Positions 37,801 through 46,189 are shown, numbered from the stretch's first letter. The stretch: 64,000 bases of DNA from Dyadobacter sp. SG02 (GCF_900109045.1 NZ_FNYL01000012.1:1-64000), one strand, 5' to 3'. Translations and numbers: made by a program. Notes: generated by a model not told the origin, from the letters alone.

Positions 37801-38101
37801 GTGGCAGTAAGAGCAGCGTATCGATCGAACGGTATCCAATATATGACACAACTAATCGGGCAGAATCCGCGGTTACCTGCAAATCAAATTTCCCTTGCTC
37901 GTTTGTGGTGGCGCCCAGGCCAGATGCTTTGATCTGCACATTTGCGCCGGGCAGAGCTGCTCCGGTAGCGCGGACCTGTCCTTCAATCCTGAAAGTTTGC
38001 TGCGCAATGGACTCAGCTCGAAAAAAAATGATAAAAAACGGTGTCAGAAGGAAGACGATGCGTAGGCATAGTCCTCCCCTAGGGCAATAAAGTAGATTCA
38101 T
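34823..38101 (-). CDS. SusC/RagA-family TonB-linked outer-membrane transporter
   Basis: 1092 aa. Signal peptide ~1-34, then a carboxypeptidase-D-like domain (FRIEGQVRATGAALPGANVQ). The TonB plug has SusC signatures IRIRGESTLAASTM, PLIVVDNFP, SINPNDVESMTILRDAAAAS and IWGARAGNGVIVIVTKKG. A 22-strand-type barrel ends in an aromatic residue (SLGFRTSF). It lacks the extra STN domain, so it is not tied to an anti-sigma relay. With SusD and the TlpA-like protein it forms an uptake operon of unknown substrate; no glycoside hydrolase or peptidase gene is linked. Confidence 0.92.
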   Translation of the reverse strand: MNLLYCPRGGLCLRIVFLLTPFFIIFFRAESIAQQTFRIEGQVRATGAALPGANVQIKASGLGATTNEQGKFDLQVTADSARLVVSYIGYRSIDTLLLLPQTARLVLTMYPDASMLNELAVTGYQTIPKERATGSFIQVDNALINRSVSTNLLDRLVGNVSGLAFQGQPVNPTGSNPLSRNLGIRIRGESTLAASTMVSRDPLIVVDNFPFEGSLASINPNDVESMTILRDAAAASIWGARAGNGVIVIVTKKGNRSQPIKAELTANLGFVGKPDLFADANYLDAASYIDVERQLYSRGYFDTDIAGMANRPVISPAVSILAAERSGEITPESAQQQLATLSNSDVRRDFQRWVYQKQARQQYALSLSGGAARSTYRVSAGYDYNRHAVIGNGDNRITLTTENSVTPVTGLDLNFGLHYSDVTVREQNHQNQYGSIMPGGKYSDLYPYTQLADALGNPLEIVKDFDSGFKTRALDAGFQDWEYRPLQEAAIGSKKSKTTDLLIKSSLSYSLTKWLRVQAQYAFERQNISAQLLNTAESYYSRDLVNRFTIINPDSSLSYQVPLGGVLRLNEAVYVSHNGRLQFNLDKSVGFHGINLLAGAEVRQLKTTGFDRTSYGYDPLTGVSANNLDFSKALPTQPSGMALIPVPEGAMQGFMNRFISYYLNGSYSYKTRYVLSASARRDGANIFGARTNDKVTPLWSIGAAWELSEERFYAASWMPYLKIRGSYGSSGNVYQGSVYVTGTYVNSGLTGLPTINALLAPNPNLQWETVRTMNLAVDFASRSDRFSGSLEFYLKKGADLVQNLSLPPSAGFRAMYGNSAATTTRGFDFTLRTDNLRGKLRWQTTWLISHIADRVDRFDVSLTATSIQGQGEGRIGVKGKPLYAIYGYKWNGIDPNGDPLGNLNGEKSKEYAKIISNFQPDSLDYKGSGVPTWFGSIRNDFTLGPWSLSVNLTYKLGYVFRRTSIGLNYADVLAGKAHQDYNDRWQTPGDESATSVPALIYPSNAQRNTFYQYSSVLVEKGDHVRLQDIRVAFDLGSILKRLKAAQLYLYATNLGVVWRANQQGLDPDYVSLTSRHQLLPPSSISLGFRTSF

Positions 38102-38590
38102 TGCTTAATGAATTAAGGAGTGATACAAAAAGTGAGAAATACAGGCCAAAAAAGCCAGCAAACTCTTACTCAGGATTTCTGATAATCAGCCGATAAATGA
38201 AGGAGCAGTGCATAAGCAGAAATTGGGATTAATCCTTGCTGTCACGGAACTGAACAAACTACTATGTCACTCGGTGAGTTTGAATCCTACCCTATTTCCG
38301 AAAAAGGGCGTGGAATCAAACCTAAAAGTAATCGGGGCCCTAGGAAGCCTTTGCACAGATAAGTTTGCCCACGCCCGGGTCGTGAGCTAATCTACTTATC
38401 ATCCCGTGCATATCAAAATTTCCTAGGTTTCGATTACGAGATTAAAAGCGATATCTTCTAATATTCTGAAGTGTCGCATACGTTCGAGCTCCAGTAAACT
38501 GGGCTCGCACGTATGCGACAAATATAACAATTTAATAAAACATAGCCATAGCTATGTATAAAATTTATTCCGCATGTATTCTTTCGCTAA
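38102..38590. other. Intergenic region with a large imperfect hairpin
   Basis: 490 bp between susC and the XRE regulator gene. The susC promoter must lie in the first part. The notable feature is the 49-nt hairpin at 38472-38520, described separately. A 60-codon frame at 38208 looks random. Confidence 0.4.
38472..38520. repeat. Large imperfect inverted repeat (49 nt)
   Basis: Outer arms TGTCGCATACGT (38472-38483) and ACGTATGCGACA (38509-38520) are perfect complements. Inside, GAGC/GCTC and CCAG/CTGG continue the stem with one mismatch and one bulged T, leaving a TAAA loop. It is about 70 bp upstream of the XRE gene. There is no T-run, so it is not a typical terminator. Confidence 0.75.
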
Positions 38591-38824
38591 ATGGCGGAAC
38601 TTACTGAATTAGAACAATACGTAATCGATCGAGTGAAAGCTCGAAGGGCAGAACTCGGAATTTCTCAGAAGGAGTTATCACATCTTTTAAACGCATCAGA
38701 GGGATGGGTAGGACTTGTTGAAAGTACCAGAACGGATGACAAATACAGCCTTCGACGATTAAATGATCTAGCGAAAGTCTTAAATTGTTCTCCGAAGGAT
38801 TTTTTACCAGAGAATCCGCTGTAG
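38591..38824 (+). CDS. XRE-family HTH regulator
   Basis: 77 aa, essentially a single HTH_3 domain: ELEQYVIDRVKARRAELGIS, QKELSHLLNASEGWVGLVES and RRLNDLAKVLNCSPKDFLP. It may repress or activate the next gene, which starts 111 bp downstream on the same strand. The 49-nt hairpin upstream could be its operator or a transcription boundary. Confidence 0.8.
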   Translation: MAELTELEQYVIDRVKARRAELGISQKELSHLLNASEGWVGLVESTRTDDKYSLRRLNDLAKVLNCSPKDFLPENPL

Positions 38825-38935
38825 CTATTTCCTTCTCCAGTCAAACAATTCCTATTTTCTGTCTTCATGCACCTCGTTTATATATCGATGAACATCGCGT
38901 TTTCTTAAACCGATTGTATAATCCTCAACTTTATC

Positions 38936-39871
38936 ATGGATGAGTCTAAGAATCTCTGCGCATACATCGACCTTCTGGGGTTTGCAAATCACGTACAAAA
39001 TGACAGAGAAGCCGCATTACGCCTTTTAGCGGACTATCAAAACATCCTGCATGTGTCGCACTTTGAAACGAATCTAGGGGGGAACGGCATAAGCAGTTTT
39101 AATTATTTCATCCCTTTTAGTGACTCGATATTTTTCTATTCAAGTAGCCCTTCGCTGTTTATTCAGCAACTAGCTAATTTTGTATATTCATCTTTTGGCC
39201 TCTCTTCTGATGAATACGCCAACCCTTTGGACTCTACCAAGCCCGAGCAAGTTACCATGATTGATTTTTCAGTTAGGGAAGGAAAAGTCATTACAACGAC
39301 CCATCTTGAAAATTGGCAGCCCCTATTACTTGGCGGAGGGATTGGCTATGTCACCTTAAATAATGTTGCTTCAATCTATGAGGGGAGATTAACGACAACA
39401 CCGATACTTGTGGGACGGGCTGTTGTCGATGCAGTGCGGCTAGAAGGCTCAGGTTTAAAAGGGCCACGCATACTCTTGAACGATGAGTTATTTCGAGATC
39501 TTGATGACAACACAAAATTAATTGTAAACAAGGTTCCCGAAAAGGCTGGCTATTTCGAAGTGAATTGGACAGCTGTGAGATATTTAGATTATCTAGTCGA
39601 TAGAAGTTTTCAAGACCTCGACGAACGTCTTATAGGAATAATGTTGCTAAATGATTTCAATATGAATATGCTTGTGAGGGCGGCAAACCTTTGGAGGGCT
39701 TACAAAAATAAGGAAATATCCACTCACTATTTTTCATTCGTGAAGTTGATTGTAAGAGGTGCCTTACATTTTTTCCGGGAGAGCCCACACCAAAAATATG
39801 TACGCGCAGAGATCAAATGTTATGTTGACCAGCTCAAACTCGAATACACTTTTGAAGACATCGAATTGTAA
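38936..39871 (+). CDS. Class III nucleotide-cyclase-like protein
   Basis: 311 aa. The N-terminal ~190 residues follow the class III adenylate/guanylate cyclase fold: AYIDLLGFANHV with metal-ligand candidate D12; FSDSIFFYS with second Asp D63; GGGIGYVTL (~134-142); and GRAVVDAVRLEGSGLKGPRI (~160-180), a block seen in uncharacterised prokaryotic cyclase-like proteins. The C-terminal ~100 residues are helical. It could make a cyclic nucleotide or be a degenerate nucleotide-binding protein; purine-selective residues cannot be assigned by eye. It converges on a PD-(D/E)XK-like gene with 78 bp between stops and follows an XRE gene. The assignment is motif inference. Confidence 0.55.
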   Translation: MDESKNLCAYIDLLGFANHVQNDREAALRLLADYQNILHVSHFETNLGGNGISSFNYFIPFSDSIFFYSSSPSLFIQQLANFVYSSFGLSSDEYANPLDSTKPEQVTMIDFSVREGKVITTTHLENWQPLLLGGGIGYVTLNNVASIYEGRLTTTPILVGRAVVDAVRLEGSGLKGPRILLNDELFRDLDDNTKLIVNKVPEKAGYFEVNWTAVRYLDYLVDRSFQDLDERLIGIMLLNDFNMNMLVRAANLWRAYKNKEISTHYFSFVKLIVRGALHFFRESPHQKYVRAEIKCYVDQLKLEYTFEDIEL

Positions 39872-39949
39872 CCAAGGCGTACCGAGGGTGCTTCTAAGGG
39901 TAAATTTCGACTACCCATAAATCCCCCACTACCCGAGAAGCAGGTGTCG

Positions 39950-40738
39950 CTACATGTAAAAAAGTTCGATAGCAAATCCAGTATTGAACTTTCTACCGTC
40001 CTTCCGCAGAGTTGGTAGCGTCGACACACTGCCTTCCCGAGATGCAATGCGAGCGAAAACCATTTCGTATATGCTTTGGTAAAATATCTCCAGAGAACTG
40101 ATGGCTTCGTCGGTGCTATCTACATAATTATATGATTTATATCCCATCATATCCCGGTCAAAACATACGTAAGACTTTTTCAAGCAATATGATGAATCTA
40201 TACCCACTATCACATCTGGAAGTAAATGAAATGTATCATGATCGAATTCCTGATAATCTCCCGGATGTTCGAAACTTCTAAAGTATGTAATTAATTTACT
40301 GACCTCTGGAGCGTCGTAAATGAAAAGATACTTCGTAACCTGAGGATCGACCTGTTCCGATACCGAGTAAAAGTATTTGATAACATCATGAAATGCCTTT
40401 TCACCACTGACTGTCGTCTTCACTTCTACAATTGCCAAGACGGCTTCGGAGGGTATAACGACTATGTCGTTGATTCTATAAAATGGAGCGTACAAATGAC
40501 TATCGTAGACGATAATATCTATTTGCCTTGAAAGTTCTCCGCCGCTGCCAACAACAAAACCCTGTTCCACTGAGATGCCTTTGGGTAAAAAGGTCGATAA
40601 GAACTTCCGTAAAATTTCTTCTGTCAAAAGCCCGATTGTTGGGTTATGTCTTTTTATGAATACTCTCACTTGTGAGAGCTGGTTCAGTAATTCAGCCGCC
40701 TTCAGCTGATAATATGCAGTATAATTTACTTCAGACAT
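39950..40738 (-). CDS. DUF6602-like protein with PD-(D/E)XK nuclease motif
   Basis: 262 aa. The N-terminal half carries EEILRKFLSTFLPKGISVEQ, then RQIDIIVYD (D74) and EAVLAIVEVKTTV (E105, K107). This gives the E...D...ExK spacing of PD-(D/E)XK enzymes. Proteins of this type are frequent in restriction and defence contexts. The DNase role is predicted only. It converges on the cyclase-like gene, so the two are not an operon, but both are cargo between the sus locus and the tra operon. Confidence 0.6.
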   Translation of the reverse strand: MSEVNYTAYYQLKAAELLNQLSQVRVFIKRHNPTIGLLTEEILRKFLSTFLPKGISVEQGFVVGSGGELSRQIDIIVYDSHLYAPFYRINDIVVIPSEAVLAIVEVKTTVSGEKAFHDVIKYFYSVSEQVDPQVTKYLFIYDAPEVSKLITYFRSFEHPGDYQEFDHDTFHLLPDVIVGIDSSYCLKKSYVCFDRDMMGYKSYNYVDSTDEAISSLEIFYQSIYEMVFARIASREGSVSTLPTLRKDGRKFNTGFAIELFYM

Positions 40739-41076
40739 TGGAAGAATTGTTAGCTCTTGGATAAATTAAATGTAGCTCTAAGTTTCGAGTTCCCAAAAGG
40801 CTTTCATTAGTTATCCCTGAGTTAGTTGCATTCATGGCTATTGACATAAGTGTACTAAGTAACAACAGACGTTTCGACTCACAAGTCGTTGCTGTTGAGT
40901 TCGACTCTCCGTGGATAACCGAATGAGGCCTCCCAACTAAAGGTTGCAAAAGGGTTGCAACAAAAGTTGTACTTTTTTGCAACCCCAAACGGCCAGTTAC
41001 TTTGTAGCACAACATCGGCAGAAAGGCACTAGCAAGCTCCCGATGGCAAGCATTATCATCACAAATAACTGACGTC
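40739..41076. promoter_or_regulatory. Regulatory region upstream of the tra operon
   Basis: About 340 bp between the divergent DUF6602-like gene and the first tra gene. It contains CAACAG/CTGTTG arms (40863-40897) around CGACT/AGTCG, and GGTTGCAAAA (40942-40951) paired with TTTTGCAACC (40975-40984). A further GGGTTGCAAC copy lies between. These GTTGCAA repeats are plausible operator sites for control of transfer genes. No gene is supported here; a 117-codon minus frame looks random. Confidence 0.5.
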
Positions 41077-41586
41077 ATGATCATCGAGCATCCCTGGAAA
41101 ACCTATGCAATTGTTGCGGTACTGTCTGCGCTGGTCTATTACTCATTTCTGGGCTGGCGATTCTTCTTGCCTGACATCAAAGCGTGGATGAAAAAGCGGA
41201 AGCAACCGACTTCCCGGCAAAGCATAGCAAGTGCTACTTTGATCCCAGCTGAATCCGAGCGCTTGGACGAAGAGCGTATACCGTTTTTAGAATCAAGCCA
41301 GTCGGTAGGCGACGAGCCACCAATCTGGCAAAACGAGGAAATGTTCGAAAAAGCTCAAGGCCTCATGGCTCACCTGGCTTCTGAAATCAAGGAAGCGCAC
41401 CAAAAGAGTTACAGCAAGCAGGACCTGCTTCTAATGCTGCAAATGATCTTAAAAGACTACATAGTGCTCCAAGGCACTGCATTTCAGACGGCGGTTAACA
41501 ATTATATCGAGACTGAATGTGCAAGATACGGCTCCATACACTTTAGCGAGGGTGAGACAATTGAGGTTTGGAGAAAGGTGGTGTGA
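41077..41586 (+). CDS. Membrane-anchored hypothetical protein at the head of the tra operon
   Basis: 169 aa with an N-terminal membrane helix (TYAIVAVLSALVYYSFLGWRF), followed by a cytoplasmic polar region and a helical C-terminal half (EEMFEKAQGLMAHLASEIKE, LLLMLQMILKDYIVLQ). Similar genes precede traE in Bacteroidetes conjugative elements. No function is known. A 7-bp hairpin (41611-41630) lies between it and traE. Confidence 0.55.
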   Translation: MIIEHPWKTYAIVAVLSALVYYSFLGWRFFLPDIKAWMKKRKQPTSRQSIASATLIPAESERLDEERIPFLESSQSVGDEPPIWQNEEMFEKAQGLMAHLASEIKEAHQKSYSKQDLLLMLQMILKDYIVLQGTAFQTAVNNYIETECARYGSIHFSEGETIEVWRKVV

Positions 41587-41681
41587 TGGAAGCCCGCCCC
41601 AACGCATGGCCCTTCCGTAGCAGCGGAAGGTGCCTGCAAAGGGGCTACATGAGAATGTTCAACTAAAACGGATAGAGGAGT

Positions 41682-42005
41682 ATGAAAACGAGGAGAAAGA
41701 ATCCAAGGGTATGGTATGCCCTTACGTTGACAATTGCCGGATTGATCGGATCAGTCAAGGCATGGGCGCAGGACGGTGCAGCGGGAATTCAGGAGGCCGA
41801 TTCGCAGGTTAGATCTTATTTCGAGCCAGGTACTAACCTGATGTATGCAATCGGCGCAGTGCTTGGGCTGGTAGGCGCAGTGAAAGTTTTTCAAAAATGG
41901 AATGCGGGCGATCAGGATACAGGAAAGGTGGCCGCGGCTTGGTTTGGCAGCTGTATCTTTTTAGTCGTAGTGGCTACTGTTCTTCAGTCATTTTTCGGCC
42001 TGTAA
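41682..42005 (+). CDS. traE: Conjugative transfer protein TraE (DUF4134)
   Basis: 107 aa. A signal/transmembrane start (YALTLTIAGLIGSVKAWAQ), then AAGIQEADSQVRSYFEPGTN, LMYAIGAVLGLVGAVKVFQK and a second hydrophobic helix (SCIFLVVVATVLQSFF). This matches the small VirB2/pilin-like TraE of CTnDOT-type systems. It precedes traF, as expected. Confidence 0.85.
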   Translation: MKTRRKNPRVWYALTLTIAGLIGSVKAWAQDGAAGIQEADSQVRSYFEPGTNLMYAIGAVLGLVGAVKVFQKWNAGDQDTGKVAAAWFGSCIFLVVVATVLQSFFGL

Positions 42006-42052
42006 ACATCGGACGTATAAAGAATACGGTTACTGCTTAATTATTAATTGTT

Positions 42053-42394
42053 ATGCCTAAAACAAGCTACCCGATCAACAAAGGAATCAATCGCAGCATC
42101 GTCTTTCGAGGCTTGAAGGGACAGTACATCTGGTATATGGGTGGGGCGATGTTCGGAGTCATGATTCTTTATGCAATCATGTATGTCTGCGGGGTAAATA
42201 CCTATATCAGCCTTTTACTTACAGTAGTCCTGGCAGCGGCAGGGATGACGGGAGTTTATCATTTAAGCCAGACATACGGAGAGCACGGCCTAATCAAAGC
42301 TATGGCCGCAAGGCAACTGCCCAAACTGGTCAAGTCGACTTCGAGAGCAAAATTCATCAAACCAGGTATCAATAATGGAAAGAATGCTAGATGA
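42053..42394 (+). CDS. traF: Conjugative transfer protein TraF (DUF4133)
   Basis: 113 aa. Family start PINKGINRSIVFRGLKGQYI, then two membrane helices (GAMFGVMILYAIMYVCG, ISLLLTVVLAAAGMTGVYHL). It is a VirB3-like inner-membrane component. The 3' end overlaps the VirB4-like gene by 20 bp. Confidence 0.85.
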   Translation: MPKTSYPINKGINRSIVFRGLKGQYIWYMGGAMFGVMILYAIMYVCGVNTYISLLLTVVLAAAGMTGVYHLSQTYGEHGLIKAMAARQLPKLVKSTSRAKFIKPGINNGKNAR

Positions 42395-44837
42395 TATCCT
42401 CCCTGTGCTGGATATAGAGCACGATCTGATCCTTTCGAAGGAAGGGGACGTCACGATGGCATTTCAAGTTGAGCTGCCCGAAATCTTCACCCTGTCGGAA
42501 GTGCAGTACGAAGCTTTCCACCAGGCCTGGGTAAAGGCAATAAAAGTGCTGCCATCGAGAACCGCACTTCAAAAACAGGATTGGTTGTTGGTAAAGCGCT
42601 TTGATCCTACCGGTTTGGGTAACAGCAGTTTTTTAAGTCAAAGCAGTGACCGTTTCTTTACGCACCGACCTTACCTGGAACATCAGTGTTACCTGATGCT
42701 GACAAAGTCGCCAGACGAAAGGAAGGTTTCAAGCTCGCTGGTTTCAAATCTTGTCAAGCCTACCATTGTTCCCCGGCAGACGCTCCAAAAGACCGCGCTC
42801 GACGAATTCCTGGACAGTTGTGGACAATTTAAGCGTATTATGGAAGACAGCGGCCTGGCCAAACTCAGACAACTAAAGGACGACGAGCTACTCAGCAAGT
42901 CTCGAAAAGCCGGTATTGTCGAACAATATGCTTTTCTCGTTACGGAAAAAGATCAGCGGATTTTGCGAGACTACATTTTCAAAAACGGTGTTCAGGTCGG
43001 TGACCGGCATTGCAGCCTTTTTGCCTTGGCGGATGCCGCTGACTTGCCATCCCAATGCGCGACCCAAACAACCTACGAGCGCTATTCGACGGACAGAACC
43101 AAGTTTAACATTGGCTTTGCAAGCCTGCTCGGCGAAATGCTGCATTGCAACCACATTTACAATCAATTCGTGTTTGTAGGCGACACGGATAAAACACTCA
43201 AAAGACTCGAAAGTAAGCGGCTGCGACTGCAATCCTTGTCGCTGTACGCGAGAGAAAATAGCCTGGCGCTCGATGCGACCAATGATTTTCTCAATGAAGC
43301 AATACGCGAACAGCGCCTGCCAGTAAAAGCCCATTTCAATGTGCTGGCCTGGACTGAAGACGTCTCAGCGGTCAAGGAACTTAAAAGCATGGTCTCATCG
43401 GCACTGGCCCAAATGGATACATCCGCAAAACTGGAGACCTCCGGCGCCCCCCAGATTTTCTGGGCGGGCATCCCGGGAAATGCTGGCGACTTCCCGATGA
43501 ACGATACCTTCGATACGTTCGCAGAACAGGCCGTTTGCTTCTTTAATATGGAAGCCCCCTATCGATCATCAAACGGCAAGTTCGGTGTACGGCTTGGGGA
43601 TCGTTTGACCGGAAAGCCGGTATTAGTCGATATTTCTGACGAGCCGATCAAAAAGGGGATCTGTACAAATCGTAACAAGTTTATTCTGGGTCCATCGGGT
43701 AGTGGGAAGAGCTTTTTCACAAACCATATGGTAAGAAGTTATTACGAATCAGGGGCACACATCGTGCTTGTTGATGTCGGGCATAGCTACAAAGGACTCT
43801 GCGAAATGGTATCCGGGTATTATTTTACATATCATGAGAAAAACCCGATCAAATTCAATCCCTTCTATGTTTCTGACGGAGATGTGCTCGACACAGAAAA
43901 AAAGGAAAGCATTAAAACACTGTTACTTGCGCTATGGAAGAAGGATGATGAGACTTTTAAGCGCTCCGAATACGTCGCACTTTCCAATGCTCTGACGCTC
44001 TATTATCAAAAGGTAGACTCCCAAAGCTTATTTCCATGCTTTGATACGTTCTACGAGTTTCTGACAATCGATTTCGCGGCTGTACTTAAATCGGACCAGG
44101 TGAAGGATCAAGATTTCGACATGGGAAATTTCCTTTACGTCCTAAGGCCTTACTACCGGGGCGGGGAGTTTGACTATTTGTTAAATGCCCATGAGAACAT
44201 TGATCTTCTGCAAGAGCGGTTCATTGTTTTCGAACTGGACAATATCAAGGATCACCCAATCCTGTTTCCGATCGTAACGATCATTATTATGGAGGTCTTT
44301 ATCTCCAAAATGAGAAAGCTATCGGGAATCCGAAAAGTTATCCTTATAGAAGAAGCCTGGAAGGCCATTGCCAAGGAGGGCATGGCAGAGTACATCAAAT
44401 ACCTTTTTAAAACTGTCCGAAAGTTCTTCGGTGAAGCGATTGTGGTGACCCAGGAGGTGGAGGACATCATTTCTTCTCCTATCGTCAAACAGGCTATTAT
44501 CAATAACTCGGATTGTAAAATACTACTGGATCAGTCAAAATACCAGAACAAGTTCGACCAGATCCAGGAGCTGCTTGGACTTACAGAAAAGGAGAAGTCC
44601 TTGGTTCTATCGGTGAACAAAGCGAACGATCCGCTGCTGCGGTATAAGGAAGTATTCATCAGCCTGGGAGGCACGCTTTCGAAGGTTTACCGGACTGAAG
44701 TGAGCCCAGAGGAATATCTCACTTATACGACCGAGCAAACAGAGAAGCTAAAAGTATCAGAGTATGCGGCCCGCTTTGGGGGTATCGAGCAGGGAATCCA
44801 GGCGCTTGCTGATGAAATGCGATCCAGAAACAAATAA
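42375..44837 (+). CDS. traG: TraG-family conjugation ATPase (VirB4-like)
   Basis: 820 aa. Walker A at ~438-445 (LGPSGSGKSFFTNHM), Walker B at ~654-662 (VILIEEAWKAIAKEG) and the motif VVTQEVEDIISSPIVKQAII characteristic of VirB4/TraG conjugation ATPases. The N-terminal half contains YEAFHQAWVKAIKVLPSRTA. It powers substrate transfer and pilus assembly at the inner membrane. Length is normal for the family. Confidence 0.9.
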   Translation: MERMLDDILPVLDIEHDLILSKEGDVTMAFQVELPEIFTLSEVQYEAFHQAWVKAIKVLPSRTALQKQDWLLVKRFDPTGLGNSSFLSQSSDRFFTHRPYLEHQCYLMLTKSPDERKVSSSLVSNLVKPTIVPRQTLQKTALDEFLDSCGQFKRIMEDSGLAKLRQLKDDELLSKSRKAGIVEQYAFLVTEKDQRILRDYIFKNGVQVGDRHCSLFALADAADLPSQCATQTTYERYSTDRTKFNIGFASLLGEMLHCNHIYNQFVFVGDTDKTLKRLESKRLRLQSLSLYARENSLALDATNDFLNEAIREQRLPVKAHFNVLAWTEDVSAVKELKSMVSSALAQMDTSAKLETSGAPQIFWAGIPGNAGDFPMNDTFDTFAEQAVCFFNMEAPYRSSNGKFGVRLGDRLTGKPVLVDISDEPIKKGICTNRNKFILGPSGSGKSFFTNHMVRSYYESGAHIVLVDVGHSYKGLCEMVSGYYFTYHEKNPIKFNPFYVSDGDVLDTEKKESIKTLLLALWKKDDETFKRSEYVALSNALTLYYQKVDSQSLFPCFDTFYEFLTIDFAAVLKSDQVKDQDFDMGNFLYVLRPYYRGGEFDYLLNAHENIDLLQERFIVFELDNIKDHPILFPIVTIIIMEVFISKMRKLSGIRKVILIEEAWKAIAKEGMAEYIKYLFKTVRKFFGEAIVVTQEVEDIISSPIVKQAIINNSDCKILLDQSKYQNKFDQIQELLGLTEKEKSLVLSVNKANDPLLRYKEVFISLGGTLSKVYRTEVSPEEYLTYTTEQTEKLKVSEYAARFGGIEQGIQALADEMRSRNK

Positions 44838-44849
44838 GCGAAGAAAGCT

Positions 44850-45527
44850 ATGGTGAGAAAAATTGTAATTCTATTACTCCTGGTCGTCGCCACAGCAACC
44901 CCAGTCAAGCAGGCTGAGGCGGCCATTCCCTGGGCAGAGATTATTAAGCAGGCTATCAAACGAGTTGTCCGCGCAATGGACCTGCTGGTTCAAAGGAGAC
45001 AAAACCGGCAAATAAGGCTTCAAAATGCCCAAAAGGCCCTTGAAAATGCAATGGCCAAATTAAAACTCGACGAAATTGAGGAGTGGGTAAAAAAGCAGCG
45101 TGATCTATATAGGGAATACTACCAGGAGCTCAAAAAGGTAAAAGCCGTAGTAGCATACTATTTCCGAATAAAAGCCATCGCTGACAAGCAAGCCGCTATT
45201 GTCAAACAGTATCAGACCGCTTGGGCGCTATTTCGCAACGACAAACATTTTAGCTCGCAAGAACTCGCTCATATGGAAAAAATCTATAAGGGCATGCTTG
45301 GAGAGGCAGTAAAATCGGTCGAGCTGCTCGAACTCGTTGTCAAGTCCTTCACGCTTGAAATGACAGACGTAAAACGCCTTGAAATTATCGAGCGAGCTGC
45401 AAGCGCCACCGAACAGACTTACGATGCGCTCATTTCATTCAATCAGGAAAACAAGCTTCTAAGTCTTTCAAGGGCGAGAAATGAGTTTGATGCTAAGGTT
45501 GTCAAGTCACTATACGGTTTAGATTGA
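44850..45527 (+). CDS. TraI-like conjugation protein
   Basis: 225 aa with a signal peptide (IVILLLLVVATATPVKQAEA), then long helices likely to form coiled coil (RRQNRQIRLQNAQKALENAM, KQRDLYREYYQELKKVKAVV). It occupies the TraI position between the VirB4-like gene and TraJ. The following two genes share its general layout (signal peptide plus helical repeat), suggesting ancient duplication. Its role in the envelope channel is not established. Confidence 0.65.
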   Translation: MVRKIVILLLLVVATATPVKQAEAAIPWAEIIKQAIKRVVRAMDLLVQRRQNRQIRLQNAQKALENAMAKLKLDEIEEWVKKQRDLYREYYQELKKVKAVVAYYFRIKAIADKQAAIVKQYQTAWALFRNDKHFSSQELAHMEKIYKGMLGEAVKSVELLELVVKSFTLEMTDVKRLEIIERAASATEQTYDALISFNQENKLLSLSRARNEFDAKVVKSLYGLD

Positions 45528-45533
45528 AATATC

Positions 45534-46181
45534 ATGAAAAAGAAATGCGTACTTCTTACTTTTTTTCTGCTTTTCGCGCTAGGTGAAAGTCGCGCACAGC
45601 TTTTCAAAGAATGGTTTCGGCAGAACAGAACGCAGCGCCAGTATCTAAAGGAACAGATTGTGCAGCTAAAGCTCTACCTGGAACTGACCAAGAAAGGCTA
45701 CAAGATTGCGAAGGCGGGCCTTAATACAATCCATCAAATCAAAAATTGTGAGTTCAAGTTGCACAAAAACCGGTTCGATAGCCTGTTGGTTGTCAAATCG
45801 GGAATAACTTCCTTATCACGTCTGCAACACATTTCGGACCTGCACGGATCGGTTAATGAAATTTATGAGGAGCTGCCACGGGACATCGAAGCGTGTCAGG
45901 GGTTAAGCCCTGCTCAAAAGAGACAGTTCAATGACGTGTTGACCGAGTTCTACGACGATAGCCAGGTACTTGTTTACGGCTTTTTTGCAGTCGTCCGGGA
46001 TGGACAGCTATCGATGACTGACGACGAAAGAATCAAAAGAATCGAACATTTCTATGTAGAGTTTGAAAAGAACTACATGTTCGCCCAAGACCTTCGCAGG
46101 CAGATTGGATTGGTCTGCGAGCTAGTCAAAAGAGAAATCCAAGACCTGGAGAACTGTCGAAAATTACACGGACCAAACTAA
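45534..46181 (+). CDS. Periplasmic helical conjugation protein (TerB-annotated type)
   Basis: 215 aa, signal peptide ending ESRAQ. Helical, with TQRQYLKEQIVQLKLYLELT, KKGYKIAKAGLNTIHQIKNCE and FKLHKNRFDSLL. The pattern KKGY-x-I...G-x-FKLH recurs in the next gene (LKKGYEILFEGYTKIRDIAR, GNFKLHEAFLDALL), so they are paralogues. Databases often label such proteins TerB-like tellurite resistance, but this looks like a transfer-operon component, and tellurite resistance should not be inferred. Confidence 0.6.
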   Translation: MKKKCVLLTFFLLFALGESRAQLFKEWFRQNRTQRQYLKEQIVQLKLYLELTKKGYKIAKAGLNTIHQIKNCEFKLHKNRFDSLLVVKSGITSLSRLQHISDLHGSVNEIYEELPRDIEACQGLSPAQKRQFNDVLTEFYDDSQVLVYGFFAVVRDGQLSMTDDERIKRIEHFYVEFEKNYMFAQDLRRQIGLVCELVKREIQDLENCRKLHGPN

Positions 46182-46189
46182 CAAAACTT

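Noticed and set aside
38208..38390. 60-codon plus-strand ORF upstream of the XRE gene
   Set aside because: No start context, no domain and no coding-like composition.
38472..38520. attC site of an integron
   Set aside because: There is a bulged hairpin, but no GTTRRRY/RYYYAAC core sites and no integron integrase.
40890..40925. tRNA-like T-loop (GAGTTCGACTC) that might mark a tRNA or att site
   Set aside because: The T-stem does not pair beyond three bases, and no acceptor, D or anticodon arms of correct spacing are present.
40731..41084. 117-codon minus-strand frame before the tra operon
   Set aside because: It covers the dyad-rich regulatory region and its composition is not protein-like.
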